DNA from: Clostridium_AM tanneri
GTDB lineage: Bacteria > Bacillota > Clostridia > Clostridiales > Clostridiaceae
Reading direction: 5' to 3'
Length of the DNA stretch: 64,000 nt
NCBI RefSeq assembly: GCF_033659955.1
Contig: NZ_JARUJP010000018.1
Coordinates: forward strand, 6,847 to 70,846
Shown here: in pieces, positions 25,058 to 33,569 of the stretch
Numbering within the stretch: the stretch's first letter is position 1
Layout of the letters: each line of letters begins with the position of its first letter
Program-made: the position numbers and the translations under genes
Notes under the pieces: generated by a model
The model's database searches: none
What the model was told of the DNA's origin: nothing
Seen by the model: only the letters and a program-made list of their open reading frames with translations

Positions 25058-25209
25058 CAGTATTGTCTTATTAGATTTTACTTATGTTAACAAAAATATT
25101 GGTAAGCTTTAAAATTACTAACTTTCTTTATTATTTGATGGATATTTTAACTTATACAATAAATATAGAAATAAAATATATCAAGGAGACTATAGTGTAA
25201 AAATGATAA

Positions 25210-25248
25210 CAAAATAAATCCAGTAGCTTTATAGCAAACTGGATTTTA
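25210..25248 (-). terminator. Terminator of topB
   Basis: On the minus strand, AATCCAGT and ACTGGATT form the stem, followed by TATTTTG. Confidence 0.75.
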
Positions 25249-25250
25249 CC

Positions 25251-27518
25251 CTATTTAGAAAAATCAAATTGTATTTTACCTTCTTTTAAGATAAGTGCTG
25301 CATCAAAATCTGTGCCTTTTTTTGATTTAAAGCCTTTTATGATATCAGTCCTGCCCCTCTCTATTATCTTTTTAATTTGTACTGTGGATATTTTTTTACC
25401 GCAAATCTCACTTACAAAAAACTTGCAGCCATTACTCCAATTAGTACAACCATATCCCTTTTTATTCTTTACTATCTGTCCTTTGCTGCAAATAGGACAA
25501 ATACCTAGTACATCTTCTATTGCCTTTTCAGCTATAGTAATGTTTTTACTTTCAATAACCTCCGAAAATAAATTTTCTCCATTAACTACTTTATTATTAC
25601 TTAGCACTTTGTGAATATTGGTCCTAGTGTAATTTTCTAATTTATCCATAAAGATTTCCGGCGTTATTTCTCTTTGATAAACCATTTTAAGTCCCTTTTC
25701 CCAACTTGCCGTTAGCGTCGGATTCAGTAAAGTAGGAATAGAAGCCTTTATAACTTCATATATCATTTCACCTTTGGTAGTAGGAGTTATTATCTGTGTC
25801 TTCTTATTAGAAGCTATGTACTGAATCTTTTCAAGCTTTTTAAGAATTTCCGCCCTTGTTGCAGAGGTTCCTATTCCTGCACCTTTAATCTGCTCTCTCA
25901 ATTCCTCATCTTCTATAAGCTTTCCTGCATTCTCCATGGCAATTATAATTGAACCGCCAGTGTATCTTTTAGGCGGTGTAGTTTCACCATTTTTTATGGT
26001 CAAATTATTTAAATCTACTACCTGTCCTTTTCTTAATTTGTTTAGAAATTCTACCTTCTTATTTTCTTTTGAGTCTTTTTCCCAGTTTAAAACATCTAAA
26101 TATCCTCTTTCTACACAGACTTTATCAGATGTGAAAAAACTCTCATTTCCAACCTTAGTCACAACCTCAATTTTATTGTATTTTGCTGGAGGATAAAATA
26201 TGGATAAAAAACGTCTCACTACTAAATTATATATTTTTTTTTCTAAATCATTAAGTTTTTCATAACTTTGAAGACCTTCTCCTGTAGGTATTATGGCGTA
26301 GTGGTCTGTTATTTTACTGTCATCTACATACTTTGTCTTTTCTAAATCCTTAAACCAATTGTTGTTAACTATAGTTTCTGCTATAGCCCCTACATCACTG
26401 TCTCCTTTATATGAAGTTAATTTTCTTATATTTTTTCCTATTTCCTTTGATACAGCCTTAGATAGAACTCTGGCATCGGTTCTTGGATATGTAAGCATTT
26501 TCTTTTCATATAATGACTGAACCTTATTTAAGGTCTCCTCTGGGCTGATTTTAAATTTTTTCGAACACTCATTTTGCAGTTCTGCTAAGTTAAATAAAAG
26601 AGGTGCTTTTTTTATTTCCTTATTTTTAGTTATTTTATCTATAATTATTTTACTACTTTTCGAAAGCTCTCTAAACTTTTCCACTAATTTTTCCGCATCT
26701 TCTCTCCTTTTAAAACCACTTTCATTATATAAGTAATGTGACTGGAAATATTCGGAGCCTTCCACTGCCTTCCATTCACCGTCATAAGTAAGTTCTAATT
26801 CATTATCTCCTACATTAAACTCCCCTATTACTTTATAAAAGGGAGTCTTAACAAAACCTCTAATTTCTCTTTCCCTCTCAACAATCATGCCAAGTACGCA
26901 GCTCATAACCCTACCTACTGCAATCACTACTCTGTCCTCACCGGTAAAATTTGATATAGTTTTACCATAAATTAAGGTTAAAAGCCTTGAAAAATTAATT
27001 CCAACCAAATAATCTTCCTTAGCTCTCAAAAAAGCTGAATGGGCTAAGGAATCATATTCTGATAAATCCTTTGCCTCACTAATTCCCCGCCTTATTTCTT
27101 CCTCTGTCTGAGAATCAATCCACACTCTCTTCTTTTCCTTACCCTCAACTCCAACTATCTTGTCAACCAATCTATATATATATTCTCCTTCTCTCCCTGA
27201 GTCTGTGCATACATAGATTCTATCTATATCCTCTCTTTTAAGCAAATTGGCAACTGTGTTAAACTGCTTTTTTACAGCAGGAATAACTTCATACTTATAT
27301 TCTTTAGGTAAAAATGGCAGCGTGCTTAAGGACCATCTTTTTAGGTTTTCATCATAAGCCTCTGGATAACTCATTGTTACCAAATGTCCAACACACCAAG
27401 TAAAAACTGCTTTATCCGATTCTATATATCCATCTGCTTTTATTCCTTTTACATTTAGTAATTTTACAAATTCCATAGCTACAGAGGGCTTTTCTGTAAC
27501 AAACAACCATTTACCCAT
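25251..27518 (-). CDS. topB: DNA topoisomerase III (type IA)
   Basis: A 755-aa type IA topoisomerase that relaxes and decatenates DNA by single-strand passage. The N-terminal TOPRIM domain starts with FVTEKPSVAMEFVKLL and contains TDSGREGEYIYR. The catalytic tyrosine lies in LTYPRTDARVLS. The C-terminus has a single zinc-finger-like repeat (CPICSKGQIVKNKKGYGC, then NGCKFF) and a basic tail. The start is set at the ATG before GKWLFVTEKP; an upstream in-frame TTG overlaps the ribosome site. A promoter and a 5' hairpin lie upstream. It resembles chromosomal TopB more than conjugative-element relatives, but this cannot be settled here. Confidence 0.94.
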   Translation of the reverse strand: MGKWLFVTEKPSVAMEFVKLLNVKGIKADGYIESDKAVFTWCVGHLVTMSYPEAYDENLKRWSLSTLPFLPKEYKYEVIPAVKKQFNTVANLLKREDIDRIYVCTDSGREGEYIYRLVDKIVGVEGKEKKRVWIDSQTEEEIRRGISEAKDLSEYDSLAHSAFLRAKEDYLVGINFSRLLTLIYGKTISNFTGEDRVVIAVGRVMSCVLGMIVEREREIRGFVKTPFYKVIGEFNVGDNELELTYDGEWKAVEGSEYFQSHYLYNESGFKRREDAEKLVEKFRELSKSSKIIIDKITKNKEIKKAPLLFNLAELQNECSKKFKISPEETLNKVQSLYEKKMLTYPRTDARVLSKAVSKEIGKNIRKLTSYKGDSDVGAIAETIVNNNWFKDLEKTKYVDDSKITDHYAIIPTGEGLQSYEKLNDLEKKIYNLVVRRFLSIFYPPAKYNKIEVVTKVGNESFFTSDKVCVERGYLDVLNWEKDSKENKKVEFLNKLRKGQVVDLNNLTIKNGETTPPKRYTGGSIIIAMENAGKLIEDEELREQIKGAGIGTSATRAEILKKLEKIQYIASNKKTQIITPTTKGEMIYEVIKASIPTLLNPTLTASWEKGLKMVYQREITPEIFMDKLENYTRTNIHKVLSNNKVVNGENLFSEVIESKNITIAEKAIEDVLGICPICSKGQIVKNKKGYGCTNWSNGCKFFVSEICGKKISTVQIKKIIERGRTDIIKGFKSKKGTDFDAALILKEGKIQFDFSK

Positions 27519-27552
27519 TAATAATCCTCGCAATCTTAACTTTTTAATAAAT

Positions 27553-27595
27553 AAATAGAGATATTGGTATATTTATATTTCTACCAACATCTCTA
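27553..27595 (-). promoter_or_regulatory. 5' leader hairpin of topB
   Basis: On the minus strand AGAGATGTTGGTA pairs with TACCAATATCTCT around a short AT loop, at the very start of the predicted topB transcript. An AT-rich run follows. It could stabilise the mRNA or act as a weak attenuator. Confidence 0.45.
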
Positions 27596-27601
27596 TAGCT
27601 T

Positions 27602-27630
27602 ATTATATCAAAAAAACAGCTTTTATACAA
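27602..27630 (-). promoter_or_regulatory. Predicted topB promoter
   Basis: On the minus strand, TTGTAT (-35) and TATAAT (-10) are separated by 17 bp, placing transcription start near 27595. Confidence 0.65.
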
Positions 27631-27642
27631 ACTCACAACCTC

Positions 27643-27677
27643 AAAATCAGACAAAACACTTTGAAAATCGGACAGAA
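27643..27677. repeat. Tandem 21-bp-spaced direct repeat upstream of topB
   Basis: AAAATCAGACAAAA (27643) and AAAATCGGACAGAA (27664) differ at two of 14 positions and are spaced 21 bp apart, two helical turns. They lie just upstream of the -35 element of the predicted topB promoter, the usual place for an activator. The protein is unknown; LytTR-type regulators use this spacing. Confidence 0.5.
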
Positions 27678-27852
27678 ATCTTGTCGTTACTATAATAAAA
27701 TTCCAGTACTAGTAAGGGTTATAATTAGTATAACCAATTATACGATAATTATTATTAAAGTCTTAGAATCATCTTCAAATAATCATAATTTATTACACTT
27801 ATATCTTCTTTCATAATACATAGCATATGTTCACTCATATTTTAATATATAT
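27678..27852. other. Intergenic AT-rich stretch between topB and the Spo0E-like gene
   Basis: No ORF, repeat or RNA motif stands out. There is no evident terminator for the Spo0E-like gene upstream of the repeats. Confidence 0.4.
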
Positions 27853-27999
27853 CTACGCTATCAAAGTTTTTTCATAATATCTATATATAAGCCTGTCCAA
27901 TTCTTGGCTAAGTTTTACTACTTCCTCTGAATACAGATGACTAGCCTCTTCCACCAACTGATTCAATTCTTTTCTTAGTGTTTCAATTTCTTTTTCCAT
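27853..27999 (-). CDS. Spo0E-like aspartyl-phosphate phosphatase (short ORF)
   Basis: A 48-aa peptide starting MEKEIETLRKEL and containing VVKLSQELDRLIYRYYEK, which holds the SQELDxLI signature of Spo0E-type phosphatases. These small proteins dephosphorylate Spo0A-P and restrain sporulation. The length and two-helix pattern fit the family, and a GGGGATGG ribosome site precedes the ATG at good distance. It is a single gene. Whether it targets Spo0A or another response regulator cannot be told. Confidence 0.8.
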   Translation of the reverse strand: MEKEIETLRKELNQLVEEASHLYSEEVVKLSQELDRLIYRYYEKTLIA

Positions 28000-28195
28000 A
28001 ATTCCATCCCCATACTTACAAATTTAAACAACATTAGAAATTATAGTACAAACTTTTTAATAATTCAATGTTTTATTTTACACCTGACATTTTGTATTTA
28101 AATAGATGTTATTTAGTAAATTTATACCTACCAAAAATAAGAAACTTTAAGAAAGAGATAAATATTCTTAAGTGTAAGCTTCTAGAGAAGTACTA
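28000..28195. other. AT-rich intergenic region
   Basis: It holds the upstream region of the Spo0E-like gene. I see no repeat, RNA or additional ORF. Confidence 0.4.
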
Positions 28196-28232
28196 TATAA
28201 AAATTAAAAGAGAGCCTTATCTTAGACTCTCT
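28196..28232 (-). terminator. Terminator overlapping the stop of the 105-aa gene
   Basis: On the minus strand AGAGAG and CTCTCT form the stem, followed by TTTAATTTTT; the stop codon is in the left arm. Confidence 0.75.
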
Positions 28233-28534
28233 TCTAGTTTATAATTTTCTTTAAACCATCCTATTATATTTTCAATTCCACCTGTATCACTCTTATCTTT
28301 TAATATAAAACTTCTTACAGCGTTGTCAGTGACACTTATATCTACTGCAATTACCCCATTATCTTCTCCAACTATAACTGTTCCATCTCTATTTTTTTTG
28401 CCATTAAAAACCATTGCTTTAGTATTAAAATTACTTTCAATAGACCTTATATCATTACAATCAACAAAGTCATTTATATTATGCTTTATATGATCTAATA
28501 TCTCTTCAAAATCATCTGGACTAAAATTATTCAT
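28217..28534 (-). CDS. Hypothetical small acidic protein
   Basis: A 105-aa cytoplasmic protein that I do not recognise. It starts MNNFSPDDFEEILDHIKHN and has an internal beta-rich block (KAMVFNGKKNRDGTVIVGED, then NGVIAVDISV). It has no membrane segment and no cysteine pair. The start is set at the ATG after GAAAGGAG; an upstream in-frame TTG encompasses that ribosome site. It is a single gene with its own terminator. Confidence 0.6.
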   Translation of the reverse strand: MNNFSPDDFEEILDHIKHNINDFVDCNDIRSIESNFNTKAMVFNGKKNRDGTVIVGEDNGVIAVDISVTDNAVRSFILKDKSDTGGIENIIGWFKENYKLEESLR

Positions 28535-28740
28535 ATAGTATAAACTCCTTTCATACAATCTTCTAAGAGTTTATGTATTATTAATAACTTTATTCCTTGA
28601 AATCTTCAAGTCCACCATTTCTGTATTTTGCTCATTTTTTATATATAATTAACAAACATTTTAGTTCTTACTGAATATTATGTATTGAAGACAAGCTATA
28701 CTGTTATCTATGATAAAAGAGTTCTTAGGAGATGTTATTT

Positions 28741-29322
28741 ATGTTACAGGAGGACAATAGTTATATTCTGGATAGAAAAGATACTAAATTAAAAAAGGTA
28801 GTTAATATTCCAATTTCTTTGTTTGAATCAAAGCAAGGAAAATATTTTGTAGGTCAAACAGAAACTTTACTCGTAGGAAATGGAGCAAATGCCTGGGCTG
28901 GTTTAGTAAATCCACGTGACTCTGGCATTAACTTATATGCAAATGTATTTACTATTTCAAATTTCTCTAATGACTATTTAACTGCTGAAATATGGCTCAA
29001 TACTGATCTTCCTGAAAAAGGACGTATATCCACTAAGGTTTCTCCAACAAATACTGCTTTAAAACCTCTTCCAAGAAACAAGGTAGATATTCTATTTATA
29101 AAATCTACAACTATGGTTCCCGAAAAAGGAATTAATGTCTATAAAAGAATAGTACCACCAAATACAACATTAGTAAGTGAAGAAGATGGAAAATTTATAG
29201 AGCCTCCCGGTGGAAACTATATGTTAATTATAACGTCCTCAAGTTCAAAACTTGATAAAGTAGTAGTTGCATTTGGATGGTGGGAAAACCCAAGATGTGA
29301 AAAAAAATATATTGATAAATAA
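28741..29322 (+). CDS. Hypothetical protein, possibly DUF6143 family
   Basis: A 193-aa soluble, beta-rich protein without signal peptide. The sequence (LLVGNGANAWAGLVNPRDSG, then NVFTISNFSN, IWLNTDLPEKG, and FGWWENPR near the end) matches a family I associate with clostridial DUF6143 proteins, recalled from memory only. The start is set at the second of two in-frame ATGs, 9 nt after AGGAG; the first ATG overlaps that site. It is abutted downstream by an IS200-like right end. The function is unknown. Confidence 0.65.
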   Translation: MLQEDNSYILDRKDTKLKKVVNIPISLFESKQGKYFVGQTETLLVGNGANAWAGLVNPRDSGINLYANVFTISNFSNDYLTAEIWLNTDLPEKGRISTKVSPTNTALKPLPRNKVDILFIKSTTMVPEKGINVYKRIVPPNTTLVSEEDGKFIEPPGGNYMLIITSSSSKLDKVVVAFGWWENPRCEKKYIDK

Positions 29323-29329
29323 GTTATAG

Positions 29330-29577
29330 CCACCTGTAAAAGGGGTTGCTTGGTCTAAGGCTATAAGCCTCTTTTTCTAGCCAGCGTCTAAAGGCGCTGG
29401 TTTTCACTTTGTTCAAACCACTTTACTTTTGTTACTTTTGCTACTCACTAATGGATAAATTTACTACAGGCTACCATTAAAAGGTCTTGATGCTCTTTAA
29501 CACTTAATTTGTCTTTCATTTAATCTTGTTTTTCTTGTTCTTGTATGTATTTTCTTACAGTTACTTCATTTAATAAA
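29330..29577 (-). mobile_element. Decayed IS200/IS605-type element, 3' remnant
   Basis: On the minus strand, an open reading tail VTVRKYIQEQEKQD, then an in-frame TAA, then MKDKLSVKEHQDLL resembles the C-terminus of an IS200-type TnpA. The nonsense codon and the absence of the catalytic N-terminal part mark it as dead. After it come a CCAGCG/CGCTGG hairpin (29381-29400) and a CCACCTG..AGGGG-type end near 29332-29345, typical of the structured right end of such elements. It ends about 10 nt after the upstream gene's stop. Confidence 0.55.
29448..29575 (-). pseudogene. Fragment of an IS200-type transposase C-terminus
   Basis: About 40 codons, interrupted by an in-frame TAA at 29520-29522, and ending at TAG 29448-29450. 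It has no start and lacks the HUH and Tyr motifs. Assignment is by the resemblance of YIQEQEKQD and DKLSVKE to transposase tails, from memory. Confidence 0.45.
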
Positions 29578-29602
29578 AAGAGCCCTTTGCAAGGCTCTAT
29601 AT
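29576..29602 (-). terminator. Terminator of the 56-aa gene
   Basis: On the minus strand, AGAGCC and GGCTCT form the stem, followed by TTTTTATT. The stop codon lies at its edge. Confidence 0.8.
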
Positions 29603-29767
29603 AAACAGAAATATTAATATACCCATGATAATAGTTGCAGATACAGCTAATAATACAGTTCCTGCCTCACTTTCTGGTGATGTATCATTATCGCTGGTTA
29701 CTTTTTCAACTGATTGATCCATATTTTCATCTTTATCTGATTGTTCTTTAAATGTTAAGCCTGTCAT
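29597..29767 (-). CDS. Small tail-anchored membrane protein
   Basis: A 56-aa protein that starts MTGLTFKEQSDKDENMDQ, with an acidic Ser/Asp-rich middle and a single C-terminal membrane helix (TVLLAVSATIIMGILIFLFI) that ends the protein. The start follows GGAGGTG; an in-frame ATG 15 nt upstream overlaps this site. A good terminator follows. Function unknown; the tail-anchor layout suggests an inner-membrane accessory. Confidence 0.6.
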   Translation of the reverse strand: MTGLTFKEQSDKDENMDQSVEKVTSDNDTSPESEAGTVLLAVSATIIMGILIFLFI

Positions 29768-30286
29768 TTTATACACCTCCACAATTTACTTTATACCTAA
29801 TAAAACCCTTACCCAATGGATTTTTATATAGAAATATGTGATTTAAGGTGCCTATTGATTTAATTGAAATCAACTGCTAACAAGACTTGTTATTTAATAA
29901 TATTATATTAACTTTTCTGAATTTTGTTAATATTCTTTTTACTACTTTCTGACCTTTCTTCAAATTCTGATTCACATACTCACATCTTTTTTGTAAAAAA
30001 ATAAGCGCCAGTATTTCTACTAGTGCTTGATAAAGGATTTCGGGAATTCTGCTATATTTTTCTCTAAGATCTAATATCTTAGGATACTTATAATTATAAA
30101 GGGTAATTGTTACAGGACTATTACATAATTGTTACTTTATTGTTTACTTTATAAATAACTTATCCATAGTATATAGTTGATACTGACTTTCTTTTAATAC
30201 TTCTCTTCGCCAACTTTTTCATTAGTAACACTATTATTAATATAATCATATATTATTTACATATAAATTAAATTGGAGAAATTATA
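29768..30286. other. Long intergenic region with a terminator-like hairpin
   Basis: On the minus strand, AAGC.CTAGTA and TACTGG.GCTT form a hairpin followed by ATTTTTTTAC (about 29998-30030), a credible terminator without an obvious upstream gene. An open frame without ATG runs through it (about 29880-30130, minus), with protein-like segments such as YSRIPEILYQALVEILAL, so a decayed gene is possible. No other signal is visible. Confidence 0.35.
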
Positions 30287-30910
30287 ATGCACATTCTATC
30301 AATTTTATTATTTGCTTTATCTTCAAGTAGTGATAACTTTATTATAGGGCTAGGTTATGGGGCTAAAAAAATTAAAATAAACCTTATAAGCAACTTACTT
30401 GTAGCATTTATTTCCTGTGCAGGTACTGTTATTGCTATGTTATTTGGTAAATTACTGTGCAGTTTCATAGTCCCTAAATATGCGAATATGTCTGGAAGCT
30501 TAATATTAGTGTTTTTCGGAGTTTTTATGTTATTTAATGCTTTTAACCGGAAACCAAATGAAAGTAAAGAACTTACATCTAAAAGCAACTCAAAAATAAG
30601 TGATTACAATAAGATGATTCAACATCCAGAGATAGTAGATAAAAATGATTCTAAAACAATTGAATTGAAGGAAGCGGTTATTCTTGGAATTATTCTTTGT
30701 ATAAATAATATTGGCCTAGGTATAGGTGCAAGCATAACGGGATTAAATATTTATATTACTTCTTTATCCTCGTTATTATTTAGCATCTTATTTATTAAAC
30801 TTGGATGTCATTATGGCAGCTTAATTTCACACAGCAAGTTATCTGATTACTCCGAAAACATATCTGCTATTTTAATAATCTTACTTGGTATATATGAGCT
30901 GTTTATATAG
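30287..30910 (+). CDS. ytaF: Sporulation membrane protein YtaF / MntP-like family
   Basis: A 207-aa integral membrane protein with about six helices. The N-terminal repeat with SSSSDNFIIGLGYGAKKIKI and the second repeat with CINNIGLGIGASITGLN carry the paired Asp/Asn-Gly signature of the YtaF/MntP (DUF204) family. YtaF is annotated as a sporulation protein, and MntP relatives export manganese. A long charged loop (residues about 85-125) separates the halves. The start follows TTGGAG. A 17-bp perfect hairpin follows. Confidence 0.85.
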   Translation: MHILSILLFALSSSSDNFIIGLGYGAKKIKINLISNLLVAFISCAGTVIAMLFGKLLCSFIVPKYANMSGSLILVFFGVFMLFNAFNRKPNESKELTSKSNSKISDYNKMIQHPEIVDKNDSKTIELKEAVILGIILCINNIGLGIGASITGLNIYITSLSSLLFSILFIKLGCHYGSLISHSKLSDYSENISAILIILLGIYELFI

Positions 30911-30948
30911 GATTCACAAATTGTAATATTATTAGGAATGAAATTTTT

Positions 30949-31000
30949 ATTTAATAATATAAGAAAATTAATACAACCTAATCTTCTTATATTATTAAAT
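30949..31000. terminator. AT-rich hairpin downstream of ytaF
   Basis: The arms ATTTAATAATATAAGAA and TTCTTATATTATTAAAT are perfect over 17 bp, with an 18-nt loop. Confidence 0.5.
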
Positions 31001-31024
31001 AAATGAGAGCCTTTTGAGCTCTCT
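30998..31024 (-). terminator. Terminator of the glucosaminidase gene
   Basis: On the minus strand, GAGAGC and GCTCTC form the stem, followed by ATTTATTT. Confidence 0.7.
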
Positions 31025-31028
31025 AATG

Positions 31029-31955
31029 CTATTTTAAAATCTTATTCCAATCTACTTCCCTAATAACTCCATCTGCTCCAGAGGCACTCCAGATACCTGC
31101 TGTTACTTGCCACTGTTTAACCTTCTCTACGGTATTATTATCAAATACCCCAGACTTTGGTGATATACCTATAAACCACTGAATAAATTTGGTTGCTATT
31201 ATATTAACTGTCCAACCTGCTCCAATAGTTGGCTTAGAAGTGATTGAATTTAAGGCACTTACTAAACTGCTATCTATGCTTTCACCACTTGGTAAATCTA
31301 CTATATATCTAAATTGCTTTATGGCTGCTTTGGTGTTAGCATCTAATTCACCTGTGGCATTTGATTCTCCAGCAGCCAGACAGCTAAGCCTTTGCAGGTC
31401 ATGTTGAATTTCCCTGATAAAGTCATTATTACTCCCTGAGTTTGTTTTATTTGTTATATTACCGCTATTTAACAATTGACTTAGTAAGCTTAATAATTTA
31501 CTGGCATAGTTTTTATCACTAGCCCAATTACCATTGCCTAGATTCTCAATATTAGGAGCGATACCCCTAGCTACATACTTAAACCTTGGATCTATTACTG
31601 ATTGTCCTTGCGGTAATGGTTTATTAGTGCAATAAGCATATAAATGTTGTACATGGCACTTAACACCTTCATCTTCTGTGCTAAAGCTTAAAGCTTGTCT
31701 TCTTCCATTTCCATCAATTGCACCTAGTCCACAAAAGTTATTCATATCTAAGGTGGTTATTGAGGTATTTGAATATCTTAAAAAATTTGTTTCCAAACAC
31801 ATTTGAACCCAAATACATTCAAGCCTTATACCATAAATATCGCAATACTTCTTATAAATATTTGCTAATGCTGGAGCATTAGTATTTTGTTTCCTTAAAA
31901 ATGCTTCACACTGATCCACTGTGACAGTTGATTGTCCAATTATTGGTGTAGCCAT
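31029..31955 (-). CDS. Glucosaminidase-domain cell-wall hydrolase with peptidoglycan-binding repeats
   Basis: A 308-aa protein. Residues about 15-165 form a glucosaminidase-type domain, with the likely catalytic Glu in WVQMCLETNFLRY and family blocks NFCGLGAIDGNG and DEGVKCHVQHLYAYC. Two peptidoglycan-binding modules follow (about 172-235, with LQRLSCLAAGESNATGELD, and about 245-308, with SGVFDNNTVEKVKQWQ). No signal peptide or membrane helix is present, so release would need lysis, a holin or a spore-specific route. No phage genes are close. A similar layout occurs in clostridial spore-cortex and phage lysins. Confidence 0.82.
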   Translation of the reverse strand: MATPIIGQSTVTVDQCEAFLRKQNTNAPALANIYKKYCDIYGIRLECIWVQMCLETNFLRYSNTSITTLDMNNFCGLGAIDGNGRRQALSFSTEDEGVKCHVQHLYAYCTNKPLPQGQSVIDPRFKYVARGIAPNIENLGNGNWASDKNYASKLLSLLSQLLNSGNITNKTNSGSNNDFIREIQHDLQRLSCLAAGESNATGELDANTKAAIKQFRYIVDLPSGESIDSSLVSALNSITSKPTIGAGWTVNIIATKFIQWFIGISPKSGVFDNNTVEKVKQWQVTAGIWSASGADGVIREVDWNKILK

Positions 31956-32091
31956 TAAAACACTTCCCTTATCAATTCTCTAATCTGTTGTTATATATTA
32001 TTTATACCTATCCTAATTTGTGTTTTACAGGGAATTATTTTCTTAATAAGATTTTTTTATTTTAGAAATATTCATATACTATTTAACTCAC

Positions 32092-33429
32092 TTAATTTTT
32101 AATAAGTTCAATATCTTCTGGTTGTACATAGACAAGATTATTTCCGAGTACAAATTGATAACCATTTTCTGTTTTTTGTATATAATATAAAGGTCCTATA
32201 TTTTGAGATGTTTTCATTATGCATTGCTTGATACCCTTGTCTATAGTATATATAGATGCACTTTCTTTTACTTTTATCTTATCTGCAGATATAATTTCAA
32301 GAGTGATAAAAGGTTCCTTATAAGTTTTCTCTAAATATTTAACTGGAATATAATACTCTTTTGAAGATCTTTCCTTTGACTTAGAAGAATCTTCTACTGT
32401 AACAGAAAAGTACACTTTGTCCCCCCTTACATCTGTCAAGTTAAGAGAAAAACCCTCTGATACCGTTCCCACCTGTTTATCTGTAGACCCATCGAAAAGA
32501 GGTACGTTTTTAAATTCCCCTGACACAACATAAGCATTAGCTTGTTGCTTTATTGGATCTTCTGCAGCTACGTCCCCTTTAATGGTAAAATTCATACGAT
32601 ACATAGCTCCTTTGCTTGCTGTATTTTTTTGCGGGCTTATTTTATCGGAAATAAAAAGACAATAGCTTTCTCCTGCTGAGTACTTTTCTATAGGAATTAC
32701 TCTAACTGTTCTTTTATCTTCCCCAGCAACAAGTTCTGTTTGAATCTTTTTACCACTGCTGTCTCTTACATAAACTGTATCACTGTTAACATCCTCTTTA
32801 GAAATATCCTTTTTAAAGGTAATGAGCCACTCTTTATTTTCAGAAACATCTTCCCAAGATTTTAATTCATTCCATCCCTTTTCTGTCAACTCCGCAGAAT
32901 TTACTAGTGGCGATATTTCTCTACCACTGTCTGTTATTACCTTAACATTTGGAGTTCCTTGTGCAAATTTTAAAATAATAAAAGGATATGTCACTGCCTC
33001 TCCTACCATCATATCTGGTTGCAGTTTTGTTTCTTCTATTGTTATTTGAGAAATCCCCTCTATATCTTCAGTGGAAATCAGCTTAATTCCGTATCCCGTT
33101 GTGTTTCTCTGTCCTAGGGAAATCATTACATAGATATTAGAATCCTTTATATCGTATTTTTCATTATCGAAAACATAATATCCTCTCTGCAACTTAAGTT
33201 TTTCAATTTCATCTGAAAAACTTCCAAATACAGTTTGTACTTCTTTCTCATTCAACACATATGGTTTTAATTGATTTGTTGTTATTCCCTGCTCTGAAGT
33301 AATTGGAGCATAAATCACCTTTGATGTTGGTATAGTGTCAATTCCTTCAGCCTTTGTCATGCCTGGTGATGCTATAGCTGAAACAATAGTTAAAATCAAT
33401 GTTAAAATTGATATGTTTTTCTTATTCAT
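32092..33429 (-). CDS. Secreted protein of unknown function with Ig-like region
   Basis: A 445-aa exported protein. A signal peptide (MNKKNISILTLILTIVSAIA, cleaved near MTKAEG) precedes beta-rich domains. The middle block (NSDTVYVRDSSGKKIQTEL, then RVIPIEKYSAGESYCLFISD) resembles a bacterial Ig-like/SbsA-type domain. The C-terminal part has an SH3-like look (IKVKESASIYTIDKG). No anchor motif is visible. A GGAGG site supports the start. The role is unknown; it is a single gene. Confidence 0.7.
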   Translation of the reverse strand: MNKKNISILTLILTIVSAIASPGMTKAEGIDTIPTSKVIYAPITSEQGITTNQLKPYVLNEKEVQTVFGSFSDEIEKLKLQRGYYVFDNEKYDIKDSNIYVMISLGQRNTTGYGIKLISTEDIEGISQITIEETKLQPDMMVGEAVTYPFIILKFAQGTPNVKVITDSGREISPLVNSAELTEKGWNELKSWEDVSENKEWLITFKKDISKEDVNSDTVYVRDSSGKKIQTELVAGEDKRTVRVIPIEKYSAGESYCLFISDKISPQKNTASKGAMYRMNFTIKGDVAAEDPIKQQANAYVVSGEFKNVPLFDGSTDKQVGTVSEGFSLNLTDVRGDKVYFSVTVEDSSKSKERSSKEYYIPVKYLEKTYKEPFITLEIISADKIKVKESASIYTIDKGIKQCIMKTSQNIGPLYYIQKTENGYQFVLGNNLVYVQPEDIELIKN

Positions 33430-33569
33430 GTTTAAACCTCCTAAATTTGACTATCTCATATATTTAGACGTACAGTAATTCTCTTTTGCTTCAAAAATTT
33501 CATAAATACTTTTTCTTTAAAAGAAAATAATAATTCTATTAATAAAATTTTATTTTAGGGGGAAAAACT

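Noticed and set aside
25251..27518. Topoisomerase III as part of an integrative conjugative element
   Set aside because: No relaxase, type IV secretion, integrase or other conjugation gene is in the flanks.
27643..27677. Two repeats considered as a minimal CRISPR array
   Set aside because: Only two copies, 14 nt long with mismatches and a 7-nt gap; no spacer-like unit and no cas genes.
29880..30130. Minus-strand open frame with protein-like segments
   Set aside because: No ATG, GTG or TTG near its start, and a terminator-like hairpin lies within it; recorded only as a possible decayed gene.
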